In this document: positions 47,681 through 57,064 of the stretch, piece after piece
Position numbering within the stretch: the stretch's first letter is position 1
Layout of the letters: every line of letters starts with the position of its first letter
Assembly: GCA_050013875.1 (NCBI GenBank)
Contig: JBEKEK010000011.1
Location: 23,347 to 87,346 of the forward strand
Origin: Trebonia sp050013875
GTDB lineage: Bacteria > Actinomycetota > Actinomycetes > Streptosporangiales > Streptosporangiaceae
Length of the DNA stretch: 64,000 nt
Direction: 5' to 3'
Position numbers and translations under genes: made by a program
The notes under the pieces: model-generated
The model's database searches: none
Seen by the model: only the letters and a program-made list of their open reading frames with translations
What the model was told of the DNA's origin: nothing

Positions 47681-49612
47681 CTACGGGGCCTGGGCGCCGG
47701 CCCGGCGGAGGGTTAGCCGCATGATCGTGCCGCCCTCGGGGCGGGACTTGGCGATGACGGTGCCGTTCTGGGCGAAGGCGAGCCGCCGGACTATGTACAG
47801 GCCGATGCCGACGCCGCCGAAGCGGCGGCGGTCGCCCGTCTCGCCCTGCACGAACCGCTCGAAGATCCGCTCGTGGTCGCCGGGTGAGATGCCGATGCCC
47901 TGGTCCTCGACGTCAACCTCGATCATCGGGCCCACGACCCGCGCGCGGACCGTGACGATGCCGCCAGACGGCGAGTATTTGAAGGCATTCTCGAGCAGCT
48001 GGCCGACGATGATGTCGGTGGCCATCGCGTCGCCGGAGGCGGGCGGCAGCTCGGCCGGGACGTCCGCGACCACCTCATGCTTGTCCGACAGCGGGCCGAA
48101 CGAGACGACCGTGGCCCGCAGCAGCGCCGCCAGGTCGAATGACGCGTTGTTAACCGGGAGCGCGTCGGCCCCCGCCCGCGCGCCCAGCAGCAACTGCTCG
48201 ACCAGGCGGCCAAGCGACCCGGCCCGCTCCGCGATCGTCCTGACCGCCGCCCGGCGGTCGGCGTCAGAAAGCTGCTCCCACCGGCTGGCCAGCGTAGAGG
48301 CGAACCCCTGGACCACGGTGATCGGGGTGCGCAGCTCGTGGCTGGTGGTGGCGAGGAACAGGTCCTTAGCCTCTTCCAGCTCCTTGGCCGCGGTGACGTC
48401 ACGGAAGTCGACGACCTTCTCGCCGCTGTCGGCGAGCTCGGTGCAGAGCACGTCGAGCCAGCGGCCGCTCGGCAGCTTGTGGGTGCGCCGCTCGCCCGGG
48501 GCCGGCAGCGGGAATGGCGGCGGCGCGTCCATCACCTCGCTTGCCGGGGTGCCGGTGATCCGGTGCGCGGCCGGGTTCCACTGCTTGACGTTCCCGTTCT
48601 CGTCGAGCACGGCGATGCCGTCGGCGCTGCCGTCGATGACGGCCCGCTCATGGGCGCGCTGCTTGACGACCTCCTCGAACGCCATCGCGTTGGTGAGCGC
48701 CACCCCGGCGTGCCCGGCCAGCAGCTCGAGCAGCTCGAGCTCCACGTGGCTGAGCGTGCGGCGGCTGTAGAGCGCGTAGAGAGCACCGTAGGGGCGGCCG
48801 CCGACGTGCGACAGGGACAGCGCGATCGTGTGCAGGCCGGGCAGAGCGGACCAGATCAGGTCGTCGAACCCGCCCGACTCGCCGGTTGCCATCATCACCG
48901 TCTTGCCCGTCCGCAGCAGCTCACCGACCAGGCTGCTCGACAGCGAGGCCACCCGGCCGCGGAGCCGGGCGGGCAGCCCGGCGGTCGAGACCAGGCGCAG
49001 CCGGTCCTCCTCGATCAGCACGAACCCGCCCGCGTCGGCGCCGGTCAGTTCGCGCAGGCTGGCGGCGATCCGGTCGAGCACGGACTCCAGGTCACGCTGG
49101 GCGTTCATATCGGCGACGACGTCGCCCAGGCGGCGAACCACCCGGGCGCGCTCGGCCATGTAGTGCCGGGCGACGTCATCCTCGCCGGTCTGATGGCAGA
49201 TGTTGACCCAGCCGATTACCTCGCCACTGGCATCGGTCAGCGCGCTGGTGTCGATGCGCACGTCGATCATGAACCCGTCCTTGCGGATCCGCCGGGTGGC
49301 GAAGGAGATCTGCCCGCCACCGCGGACCCGCTCGAAGACGGCGTTGTGCTCGGCCGCGCTCTCCTCGGGGATCGTCGGCGGCTCGAGGCCGATCACCTCT
49401 TCGGCCGCCCAGCCGAACATCCGCTCCGCCGCCGGATTCCAGAGCATCACGGTGCGGTCGGTGCCGTAGGCCACGATGGCGTCGGCGGCGCTCTCGATAA
49501 CGGCGCGGGCGGTAGCGTCGGCCCGGTCCGGGCCGTTCCTGCCCACGGGCCCGCCGGAGGAGGGGGACCCTGATCCGCCTCCCCACGCTGGGTGCGCCTG
49601 CTCTGCCACCAC
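47681..49612 (-). CDS. Sensor histidine kinase, PAS-GAF-PAS-HisKA-HATPase
   Basis: This 643-residue cytosolic-type kinase has an N-terminal PAS domain (~38-150: IVAYGTDRTVMLWNPAAERMFGWAAEEV), a GAF domain (~165-320), a second PAS (~325-430: VLDENGNVKQWNPAAHRITG), a HisKA domain with FLATTSHELRTP (phosphoacceptor His near 440) and HATPase_c with QLLENAFKYSP, VEDQGIGISP, FGGVGIGLYIVRRL. No membrane helices, so it senses an internal signal or ligand. No response regulator is adjacent: an orphan kinase. It ends nine bases after the ABC ATPase stop, convergent. Confidence 0.9.
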   Translation of the reverse strand: MVAEQAHPAWGGGSGSPSSGGPVGRNGPDRADATARAVIESAADAIVAYGTDRTVMLWNPAAERMFGWAAEEVIGLEPPTIPEESAAEHNAVFERVRGGGQISFATRRIRKDGFMIDVRIDTSALTDASGEVIGWVNICHQTGEDDVARHYMAERARVVRRLGDVVADMNAQRDLESVLDRIAASLRELTGADAGGFVLIEEDRLRLVSTAGLPARLRGRVASLSSSLVGELLRTGKTVMMATGESGGFDDLIWSALPGLHTIALSLSHVGGRPYGALYALYSRRTLSHVELELLELLAGHAGVALTNAMAFEEVVKQRAHERAVIDGSADGIAVLDENGNVKQWNPAAHRITGTPASEVMDAPPPFPLPAPGERRTHKLPSGRWLDVLCTELADSGEKVVDFRDVTAAKELEEAKDLFLATTSHELRTPITVVQGFASTLASRWEQLSDADRRAAVRTIAERAGSLGRLVEQLLLGARAGADALPVNNASFDLAALLRATVVSFGPLSDKHEVVADVPAELPPASGDAMATDIIVGQLLENAFKYSPSGGIVTVRARVVGPMIEVDVEDQGIGISPGDHERIFERFVQGETGDRRRFGGVGIGLYIVRRLAFAQNGTVIAKSRPEGGTIMRLTLRRAGAQAP

Positions 49613-50018
49613 ACCCTCATGGTGCCACCTGCGGCGGGCTAGGTCTGCGGAAGGGAGTTACTTCTCTTCTTAATGATGTGGGATAGCCCTGGTGGAATGC
49701 CGGTTTCATCCTGTGTTGCATGGGTTTGCAGTGAGCAACCTCACGCGGCTGAGGCGGGATTGCAGAGCGTGCTGCCCGCTGGCGGGCACCGCCCCCGACT
49801 GGGCTCAGGCCCTTCCGCCACGGCCGTCTGGCACCTATAGTGCTGCTAGTTTTCGTAGTTTTCGCCAACTAGGCACTTGGAGTAACGCCTCCTCGGTCCC
49901 GCATAAAACGGGTCAGATGGGGCACCCCCTCAGGTGACGCACAGGCCCCGCTTAACAGCGGGGTAGATATTTGCTATAACAAAACTATCGACCCACCAGT
50001 GGCCGCGAGGACGCGGAT
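49613..50018. other. Intergenic region upstream of universal stress protein
   Basis: About 400 bases without a supported gene. It holds a GC hairpin (CCCCGC-TTAACA-GCGGGG, 49946-49963) followed by an AT-rich TATTTGCTATAAC segment at 49968-49980 that could be a promoter for the universal stress protein. A GTTTTCG/TTTTCG duplication lies near 49848-49864. Open frames that cross the region have no convincing features. Confidence 0.45.
49946..49963. other. GC hairpin before the universal stress protein gene
   Basis: CCCCGC and GCGGGG form a six-base-pair stem with loop TTAACA, 55 bases before the coding start. Could be a terminator for upstream transcription or a 5'-UTR element. Confidence 0.45.
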
Positions 50019-50552
50019 ATGGACCCTTCCCAGGACCAGGGCGCGCCTGAGCAGCGACGGCCGGACCGCCGCCGCCAGCGGGACCGCACACAGCCGCAGC
50101 CGCAGCTGCATCCCTCGCAGCAGCGGCCGATCGCGCTGGCCCATCCCGTCATTGCCGGGTACAACGGTTCCCCGTCCGCGCGCAACGCCCTCGCCTACGC
50201 GGCGGGCATGGCGCGCCGCCTCGACCGGCCGCTCCTCATCGTCTACGTCACGTCGCCCGGCGTCTACTGCGAGCCGATGACCGGCCAGGTGGTGGGCCTG
50301 CTGCGGGACGCGGATTCACTGGAACGCTGGCTGCTGGCCGAGCTCGACCAGGCGGCAGACTCCGGCGGCCTGGAGGTGCATGTCCGCACCCGGCGTGGCA
50401 GCCCGGCCCGTGAGCTCGCCTCAATCGCCGCCGAATTCAGCGCCGATGCCCTGGTCATCGGCTCCCCGGCCCACTTCTGGCACCGCCTGATGGGCTCAGT
50501 CCCCAGCTGGCTGGCCCGCCACGCCCGCTGCCCCGTAATAGTCGTCCCCTAA
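50019..50552 (+). CDS. Universal stress protein (UspA family)
   Basis: The 177-residue product has a ~40-residue Gln/Arg/Pro-rich N-terminal extension, then a single USP domain: PVIAGYNGSPSARNALAYA, LIVYVTS, and the C-terminal ATP-binding stretch VIGSPAHFWHRLMGSVPSWLARHARCPVIVV (a GxxxxxxxxxGS arrangement). The ATP-binding glycines are partly kept, so nucleotide binding is possible. The extension is unusual. It has no operon partner; a hairpin precedes it. Confidence 0.85.
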   Translation: MDPSQDQGAPEQRRPDRRRQRDRTQPQPQLHPSQQRPIALAHPVIAGYNGSPSARNALAYAAGMARRLDRPLLIVYVTSPGVYCEPMTGQVVGLLRDADSLERWLLAELDQAADSGGLEVHVRTRRGSPARELASIAAEFSADALVIGSPAHFWHRLMGSVPSWLARHARCPVIVVP

Positions 50553-50788
50553 GCAATCCCAGAGAAAATACAGAGCTCAGGGAAAGCTGGCCCAAAGCGC
50601 AGGAAGGTTACCTGAAGCATGCTGCGCCGAAGGTGACTGACTACGCGTTAGTGAAGAGAGAACTAGTACCCAGACCACAGGAACTCCGCCACCGCCTTGC
50701 GAGCGAAGCTCGCATCGGGGGTCCGGGGGGCGTCCCCCGGGATGATGCAGAGGTACAGGGAAGATGAGCGAAGCTCATCGAACATACG
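50553..50788. repeat. REP-like hairpin region
   Basis: The region holds two near-identical GAA-loop hairpins: GCGAGC-GAA-GCTCGC (50699-50713) and GATGAGC-GAA-GCTCATC (50763-50779). Between them lies a GC-rich palindrome built around GGGGG...CCCCC (50717-50740). Such arrangements resemble intergenic repetitive elements common in high-GC actinomycetes. No gene was recognised in the remainder. Confidence 0.55.
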
Positions 50789-50871
50789 TGGGCGAGGAGG
50801 GATTTGAACCCTCACATCCTCTCGGACACACGGACCTGAACCGTGCGCGTCTGCCGTTCCGCCACTCGCCC
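50789..50871 (-). tRNA. tRNA-Leu (anticodon CAG)
   Basis: The 83-base gene has acceptor GGGCGAG (complement of 50865-50871) paired with CTCGCCC (50790-50796), anticodon loop TTCAGGT with anticodon CAG, a long variable arm and T-loop GGTTCAAATCC. Discriminator A at 50789; CCA is not encoded. It decodes CUG, the dominant Leu codon here. Confidence 0.95.
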
Positions 50872-50963
50872 GCTGGAAAGACGCCTTACGTTAGCACGAC
50901 CCGAAGTGTGGTCGCACCCCGGATAACATCGGATGGGTAACGAGCCGAAGGGAGGCCCGACGG

Positions 50964-51722
50964 GTGGGAGTTCTGCAACGCTTCGAACGCCGGCTTGAGG
51001 GCATGGTCGAGGGGACCTTCGCCCGCGTGTTCAAGTCTGAATTGCAGCCGGTCGAGGTGGCAAGCGCCGTGCAGCATGAGATGGACGAGCGCGCCGCCAT
51101 CGTGGCGCAAGGTCGCACCCTGGTCCCCAACGACTTTGTCGTGGAGATAGCCCAGACCGACGCTGACCGTCTTGACGTGCTGGCAGAGGACCTCGGGGTG
51201 GAACTCGCGACGCTGGCAAGGGACCACGCCAAGGAGCAGGGCTATTCGTTTGTCGGCCCGGTGCGCATCCGCTTCGAGGGCGTTCCCGACCTGGTGACCG
51301 GCACCTTTCGCATCCGCTCGGGGGTGATCCGAGGACACACGGTGGAGGCGGGCGAGGTCCGCCAGCCGGTTAGCGACCTGCCGCGGGTGGCCTCTTCCCA
51401 GTTTCCCGGACGGCCGCGGCTGGTCGTCTCCGGCTCTTCACCGGGCACCGGCGTGACCGCGGGCAGCACCTATGAGCTGCAGACCCCGGTGACCCTGCTC
51501 GGCCGGGGCACCGACTGTGATCTGCGGCTGGTTGATCCTGGGGTGTCACGGCACCACTCCGAGCTGCGCGTGGAGGACGGCCAGGTCGTACTGGTCGATC
51601 TCGGGTCCACCAACGGCACGTTCGTCAACGGCCAGCCGGTGCGCCGCGTAGCGCTTACCGACGGCACTACTGTCACCCTTGGCCGGACGACAATGATTTT
51701 TCACCAGGACGACAGGTATTGA
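50964..51722 (+). CDS. fhaA: FHA-domain protein FhaA (DUF3662-FHA)
   Basis: The 252-residue product starts at a GTG eight bases after GGGAGG. Residues ~1-115 are the DUF3662 domain (MGVLQRFERRLEGMVEGTFARVFKSELQPVE), and ~175-245 an FHA domain (TLLGRGTDCDLRLVDPGVSRHHSEL, VLVDLGSTNGTFVNG), which binds phosphothreonine. The Mycobacterium FhaA is about twice as long because of a central disordered linker, which is almost absent here. FhaA binds phosphorylated PknB and the MviN/CwlM pathway to regulate peptidoglycan synthesis. It leads the operon ending in pknB. Confidence 0.93.
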   Translation: MGVLQRFERRLEGMVEGTFARVFKSELQPVEVASAVQHEMDERAAIVAQGRTLVPNDFVVEIAQTDADRLDVLAEDLGVELATLARDHAKEQGYSFVGPVRIRFEGVPDLVTGTFRIRSGVIRGHTVEAGEVRQPVSDLPRVASSQFPGRPRLVVSGSSPGTGVTAGSTYELQTPVTLLGRGTDCDLRLVDPGVSRHHSELRVEDGQVVLVDLGSTNGTFVNGQPVRRVALTDGTTVTLGRTTMIFHQDDRY

Positions 51723-51829
51723 TTGTTCCCAACCAGGTAGTAACTAGAGCCGCACCTGGGGACCGGAGAGTGACTACCCTTAGGACAGCCCAACCGCAAG
51801 CGACGTAGGAGCCGAGGACACCGCACGGG

Positions 51830-52309
51830 ATGAACGCGCTCACCCTTACCCTCATCAGGGTGGCCTTCCTGGCCGTCTTGTGGCTTTTCGTCATCGCCGC
51901 GATCGGCGTGGTACGGACCGACCTGTTCGGGACCGCCGCGGCGAAGGTACGGCGGCCACGGAATCAGTCAGCGCCACGGCCGGCCACGCCGGCCAAGCCG
52001 CAGAAGCCCGGCCGGGGGACGCCACGTTTTCTCGTCGTCACCGAGGGTGCACTGGCGGGCATGAGCATCGACCTCGCGGATCAGCAAATCACGCTTGGCC
52101 GGGCGAATGACGCCACGCTGGTGCTGAACGACGACTACTCTTCAACCCACCATGCCCGGATTTTCCCGCAAGACGGACAGTGGATCGTTGAGGACCTCGG
52201 TTCCACCAACGGCACTTACCTGGACCGCCAGAAGGTAATCCGCCCCACGCCGGTGCCGGTAGGCGTACCGATCCGCATCGGCAAGACGGTCTTGGAACTA
52301 CGCAGATGA
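51830..52309 (+). CDS. fhaB: FHA-domain protein FhaB (FipA)
   Basis: The 159-residue product has an N-terminal membrane helix (LIRVAFLAVLWLFVIAAIGVV), a basic/proline linker and a C-terminal FHA domain with ITLGRANDATLVLNDDYSSTHHARIF and VEDLGSTNGTYLD (Arg and Ser of the phosphothreonine pocket). In Mycobacterium it binds phosphorylated FtsZ and supports cell division under stress. The stop overlaps the pstP start by four bases. Confidence 0.93.
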   Translation: MNALTLTLIRVAFLAVLWLFVIAAIGVVRTDLFGTAAAKVRRPRNQSAPRPATPAKPQKPGRGTPRFLVVTEGALAGMSIDLADQQITLGRANDATLVLNDDYSSTHHARIFPQDGQWIVEDLGSTNGTYLDRQKVIRPTPVPVGVPIRIGKTVLELRR

Positions 52310-54063
52310 CACTAGCTCTCCGCTATGCGATCCGATCCGACGTCGGTCTCCTCCGGGAGGGGAACGAGGACTCGGCCTACGCTGGCCCGCACCTGCTCGC
52401 GGTGGCCGACGGAATGGGCGGCCACGCCGCCGGTGAGGTGGCCAGCGCCGCCACCATCACCACGATTGCCCCGCTCGACGCGCGGCACCTCGGACCCGAC
52501 CTGGTCGGCGCGCTCGCCGACGCGGTGGCCACGGCCAACCTGCGGCTGCAGGAGCTGATCATCTCCGATCCCGCGATCGAGGGCATGGGCACCACGCTGA
52601 CCGCCCTGCTCTGGTCGGAGGGGTACGCCGCGCTCTGCCACATCGGCGACTCACGCGCCTACCGGCTCCGCAACGGCCAGTTCCTCCAGATCACCCACGA
52701 CCACACGCTCGTCCAGTCGCTGGTCGACGAGGGCAAGATCACCGAAGACGACGTGGCCACCCACCCGCACCGGTCGCTGCTGCTGCGCGCACTCGACGGC
52801 CGCACGGTCGCCGAGCCCGACCTGATGCCCCTCGACACCCTGCCGGGCGACCGCTACCTGCTCTGCTCCGACGGCCTGTCCGGCGTGGTCACCGAGCAGA
52901 CGCTTTACCAGACGCTCAGCTCGGTCCGGGACCCGGACAAGGCGGCGCTCCAGCTGGTCGAGCTCGCCATCAGGGGCGGCGGCCCCGACAACATCACCTG
53001 CATCGTCGCCGACGTGCTGGACACCCAGGTCAGCGCGGTGCCGCCGACCTGGGCCCCGGTGTTCGCAGGGGCGGCGGCGACCGGTGCACCGAACGAGCTG
53101 CGCCAGCCCGTCCGGCAGAGCTCCCCCGCGACCAGGGCGATGCGGCTGACCAGGACCACTCCGCAGCCGGCGGCGCGTGACGAGCAGCCGACGGGCGCCT
53201 GGCCCGCCGGGCGCCGGGAAGGCTACACCGGCCAGTTCGACACCGCCCCGTTTGAAACGGACGGCTTCGGTACCGGCCCCAACCGCTTCGACGAGACCGC
53301 CTTCGACGGGGATCCCGGCGAAGACGAGGACGGCTACGACGACCGCGGCAGCCGCCGCCGGAGCACTCGCGGCAGCCGCCACCGCCACAACGGCGTTATC
53401 GACGGTGACGTTGGCGGCGACGGCGATTACGGTCACCGGACCCGGCGCCGCTGGCCGATCGTGACCGGCGCGCTTGTCCTGCTGGTGGTTCTGCTCGGCG
53501 CCGGCGCGTACGGCGCCTGGTGGTACAACCAGCAGCAGTACTACGTCGGCGTGCACGACGGCTACGTGGCGATCTTCCGCGGCACCAACCAGAGCGTGGC
53601 CGGGGTCAGCCTCTCCAGTCTGCTCACCCCGTCCACCCTCAAGGTCAGCCAGCTCGGCACCAATGACCAGGGCACGATCAACCAGACGATCTCCAAGGGC
53701 AGCGTCACCGACGCCAAGGCGCTGATCACCCAGCTCCAGGCCGGGGCGGACACGTGCCACGCGCAGTGGACGGCGCTGGCCACGTGGCAGTCCCAGACCG
53801 TCAAATACCGGAGCGAGCTCGCCACCGCGGCCCACAGCAAGCCTAAGATCAAGGTCCCGGCGAGCGACGCCCCCGGTTCGATGCCGGCCGTGCCTGACAC
53901 GGCCAACTGCGCCCCGGCGGCGGCGTTTGACATCCCGGCGTCGGCGCTGCCGGCAGCGGCCGGAGGCACCGCCGCGAACGTCGCCCCGACCCCGACCCCG
54001 ACCCCCAGCCCCACACGATCGGCGAGCGTTAAGAAGTCCGCGACGCCGCGGGCAACCGCGTGA
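52306..54063 (+). CDS. pstP: PP2C Ser/Thr phosphatase PstP
   Basis: The 585-residue phosphatase has a complete PP2C catalytic domain (~1-240): DVGLLREGNEDSAY, VADGMGGHAAGEVASA, LLCSDGLSGVV and GGGPDNITCIV, with the Asp residues of the metal site. A long Pro/Arg/Asp-rich linker (~245-385) precedes a membrane helix (~388-410) and an extracellular domain of ~170 residues ending in a Pro/Thr-rich stretch. PstP removes phosphate from PknA, PknB and their substrates. The start overlaps fhaB and the end overlaps rodA. Confidence 0.95.
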   Translation: MTLALRYAIRSDVGLLREGNEDSAYAGPHLLAVADGMGGHAAGEVASAATITTIAPLDARHLGPDLVGALADAVATANLRLQELIISDPAIEGMGTTLTALLWSEGYAALCHIGDSRAYRLRNGQFLQITHDHTLVQSLVDEGKITEDDVATHPHRSLLLRALDGRTVAEPDLMPLDTLPGDRYLLCSDGLSGVVTEQTLYQTLSSVRDPDKAALQLVELAIRGGGPDNITCIVADVLDTQVSAVPPTWAPVFAGAAATGAPNELRQPVRQSSPATRAMRLTRTTPQPAARDEQPTGAWPAGRREGYTGQFDTAPFETDGFGTGPNRFDETAFDGDPGEDEDGYDDRGSRRRSTRGSRHRHNGVIDGDVGGDGDYGHRTRRRWPIVTGALVLLVVLLGAGAYGAWWYNQQQYYVGVHDGYVAIFRGTNQSVAGVSLSSLLTPSTLKVSQLGTNDQGTINQTISKGSVTDAKALITQLQAGADTCHAQWTALATWQSQTVKYRSELATAAHSKPKIKVPASDAPGSMPAVPDTANCAPAAAFDIPASALPAAAGGTAANVAPTPTPTPSPTRSASVKKSATPRATA

Positions 54064-55523
54064 GCAGCACCACGATGCCGCCAGCGGCGCTGGGCAGCCA
54101 GCCGCCGGAGGAGGCGTCTGCCACCCGCCGGTCGAGCGAGCTGCTGATGACCGTGTTCGCGCTCGGCATCGTGGCGCTCGCCTTCGCGTCCACCGCGTTC
54201 ACCCTCAAGGGCCAGCATCCGGCCACGGTCATCGGGTACGTCGTCGCGTACAGCGCGATTATCGTCGGCGCGCACCTCGCAGTGCGCAAGTTCGCGCCGT
54301 ACGCGGACCCGCTGCTACTGCCGATCGCGACCGCGCTCAACGGCCTCGGCCTGGTGATGATCTACCGGCTCACCGAGGTCGGCCGGTCCGGCAACCCGGG
54401 GCCGCCCACCACCTCCGGTGTAATTCTCGCCTCGTCCGCCACGGTCACCCAGGTCATCTACACGGTCCTTGGCGTCGCCGTCTTCGTGCTGTTCCTCTGG
54501 CTGGTCAAGGACATCAAGGCCCTGCAGCCCTACACGTACATCCTTGGCCTGGCCGGCCTGCTGCTGATCGCGATTCCCGCGCTGCTGCCGGCGTCCATCA
54601 GCGGCGTCGGCGGCACCAGCGCCAAGATCCAGATCAGCATCGGCGGGTTCTCGGTGCAGCCGGAGGAGTTCGGCAAGCTGCTGCTCGCGGCGTCGTTCGC
54701 CAGCTATTTGATGGAGCACGGCCAGCAGCTCTCCCTGCTCACCGACAAGTGGCTCTTCTTCAGGATGCCGCGGCGCAAGGACCTCGCGCCGATCCTGGTG
54801 GTCTGGGCACTGAGCATGCTGCTGCTCATCTTCGAGAGCGACATCGGCACCAGCGCCGTGTTCATGGGCCTGTTCGTGGCGATGCTCTACATCGCGACCT
54901 CGCGGCGCTCGTGGGTGGTGATCGGGTTTGGCATGTTCGTCGTGGGGGCGTATCTGGCGGCGACGCTCGTGTCGCACGTCGGCCAGCGCTTCAGCGTGTG
55001 GCTGCACCCGTTTACCTTCAACAACCTGGAGAACTTCCACACCGGACAGCCGTCCTACCAGGTCGTGCAGGGCCTGTACGGGATGGCCAACGGCGGCCTG
55101 CTCGGCAAGGGGCTCGGCAACGGCCAGCCCTTCTGGACCCCGCTGGTGCAGAGCGACTTCATCTTCACCGCGTTCGGCGAGGAGCTGGGGCTGGCCGGGG
55201 TGATGGCGATCCTGCTGCTCTACGGCCTGTTCGTGCAGCGCGGCCTGCGCACCGCGCTGCTGGCCAAGGACGAGTACTCCAAGCTGCTCGCCAGCGGCCT
55301 TGCCTTCATGTTCGCGCTGCAGGTCTTCGTGATCGTGGGCGGCGTGACCCGGCTGCTTCCGGACACCGGTATCACCACGCCGTTCCTCTCCCAGGGCGGT
55401 TCCAGCCTGGTGGCCAGCTGGCTGCTCACCGCCGCGATAGCGCGGATGAGCGACTCCGCGCGCCGCCCCGCGCCGCGGCCAATTCAGGATGAGGGGATGA
55501 CCCAGGTGGTGTCGCTGCGGTGA
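54060..55523 (+). CDS. rodA: Peptidoglycan glycosyltransferase RodA (FtsW/RodA/SpoVE family)
   Basis: The 487-residue polytopic protein (SEDS family) has about 10-12 membrane segments and family motifs LIFESDIGTSAVFMGLFVAML, HVGQRFSVWLHPF, QVVQGLYGMANGG, LGLAGVMAILLLYGLF, and the conserved catalytic Asp in ESDIGTS. It polymerises glycan strands and works with the class B PBP encoded next. GTG start overlapping pstP (GTGA). Confidence 0.93.
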   Translation: MSSTTMPPAALGSQPPEEASATRRSSELLMTVFALGIVALAFASTAFTLKGQHPATVIGYVVAYSAIIVGAHLAVRKFAPYADPLLLPIATALNGLGLVMIYRLTEVGRSGNPGPPTTSGVILASSATVTQVIYTVLGVAVFVLFLWLVKDIKALQPYTYILGLAGLLLIAIPALLPASISGVGGTSAKIQISIGGFSVQPEEFGKLLLAASFASYLMEHGQQLSLLTDKWLFFRMPRRKDLAPILVVWALSMLLLIFESDIGTSAVFMGLFVAMLYIATSRRSWVVIGFGMFVVGAYLAATLVSHVGQRFSVWLHPFTFNNLENFHTGQPSYQVVQGLYGMANGGLLGKGLGNGQPFWTPLVQSDFIFTAFGEELGLAGVMAILLLYGLFVQRGLRTALLAKDEYSKLLASGLAFMFALQVFVIVGGVTRLLPDTGITTPFLSQGGSSLVASWLLTAAIARMSDSARRPAPRPIQDEGMTQVVSLR

Positions 55524-57064
55524 ACCAGCTCAAGCGCGACCTCAACCGCCCGATCAAGCGCGTCTCGATCGCGGTCCTCGTCCTGTTCGTGATCCTGCTG
55601 GTCAACGTGAACTACCTGCAGGCGGTGGATGCACCCAGCCTTGCCAACGGGCCGCTCAACGACCGCACCGCGTATAACAACAGCCTGGTCCAGAGGGGCA
55701 GCATCGTGACCGCCGACGGCGTCACGATCGCGAGCAGCAAGGCGAGCAAGAACAACAACGGCTTCAAGTACCAGCGCAGCTACGCCGACGGAACGGTGTA
55801 CGCGCCGGTCACCGGCTACGACACGATCTTCACGGCCGCGCAGGCGCCCAACTTCGCGACCGGAGTCGAGCGCGCGGAGAACTCCCTGCTGTCCGGGACC
55901 GGCGACCAGCTCGCTTTCCGCAACTTCATCGACATGATCACCGACAAGCCGCAGAAGGGCGCGACGGTTCAGGTCACGATCAACTCGAAGGCACAGCAAG
56001 CCGCCTACGCCGGGCTTCAGTCGATCTTGGCGGGCAAGACCATCAACGGCGTTCAGCAGGTCGGCGGTGTGGTCGCGCTCAACCCGTCCACCGGCGCGAT
56101 CCTGGCGATGGCTTCCTACCCCAGCTTCGACCCCAACGAGCTGGCCGTGCCCAACACGACGACCGCGGGCAACCTGGTTACCAAGCTGACTAGGGAGAAC
56201 CCCAGCCCGCTGCTGAACAACGCGAGCCAGACCACCCTCCCGCCCGGCTCGACGTTCAAGATCGTCACCACCTCGACCTTGTACACCAACAAGCCGGCGA
56301 CCACCCCGCAAACGACGGTCTACTCACCGCAGCCGCTCAAGCTGCCGAACGGCAACGTCCTCAACGACGACAACAACGATCCGTGCGGCAACGGGTCCGG
56401 TCAGACGCAGATCATCGTCGCGTTCGCGCAGTCCTGCAACACCCCGTTCGCCAACATCGGGATGCAGCTCGGCGGCCAGGCGATCGCCTCGGTGGCCGAG
56501 AAGTACGGCTTCAACACCGCGGTGGACGTCCCCGGCGTCACCACCGCGGCGTCCAACTTCACCGCGGAATCGGACGCGTCGTTCACCGCCTTCGACGCGA
56601 TCGGCCAGCACGACACGACCGAGACCCCGCTGCAGGAAGCCATGATCGCGGCGACCGTGGCCAACGGCGGCGTCGAGATGAAGCCGTACCTGGTCCAGCA
56701 GGTCACCGCCTCCGACCTGTCGGTGGTGTCGCAGACCCAGCCGCAGCAGCTCGCCACGCCCATCTCGCCTGCCGTCGCCGCTGACGAGAAGCAGATGATG
56801 ATCGCGGTGGTGCAGGACCCGGACGGCACCGCCAACGCCTTCAACACCAACGCCGAGGGCGGCATAGAGATCGCCGGCAAGACCGGCACCGCGCAGAACG
56901 GGAGCTCTCAGTCGGACGCCGTCTTCACCGCGTTCGCGCCCGCTGACAACCCGAAGATAGCCGTAGGCGTCATGATTCAAGGCGGGGGCTTCGGGGCCCA
57001 GGCGGCCGCGCCGGTTGCGGTCGCCGTCATCAAGGCGTATCTGCAGGCTACGGGGCAAGGGTGA
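55520..57064 (+). CDS. pbpA: Penicillin-binding protein PbpA (class B transpeptidase)
   Basis: The 514-residue protein has one N-terminal membrane helix (~17-35), a dimerisation domain and a transpeptidase domain with PPGSTFKIVTTS (SxxK Ser), SCNTPFAN (SxN) and GKTGTAQN (KTG). The length is at the low end for class B PBPs. It crosslinks peptidoglycan with RodA as partner glycosyltransferase. GTG start overlapping the rodA stop. Confidence 0.93.
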   Translation: MNQLKRDLNRPIKRVSIAVLVLFVILLVNVNYLQAVDAPSLANGPLNDRTAYNNSLVQRGSIVTADGVTIASSKASKNNNGFKYQRSYADGTVYAPVTGYDTIFTAAQAPNFATGVERAENSLLSGTGDQLAFRNFIDMITDKPQKGATVQVTINSKAQQAAYAGLQSILAGKTINGVQQVGGVVALNPSTGAILAMASYPSFDPNELAVPNTTTAGNLVTKLTRENPSPLLNNASQTTLPPGSTFKIVTTSTLYTNKPATTPQTTVYSPQPLKLPNGNVLNDDNNDPCGNGSGQTQIIVAFAQSCNTPFANIGMQLGGQAIASVAEKYGFNTAVDVPGVTTAASNFTAESDASFTAFDAIGQHDTTETPLQEAMIAATVANGGVEMKPYLVQQVTASDLSVVSQTQPQQLATPISPAVAADEKQMMIAVVQDPDGTANAFNTNAEGGIEIAGKTGTAQNGSSQSDAVFTAFAPADNPKIAVGVMIQGGGFGAQAAAPVAVAVIKAYLQATGQG

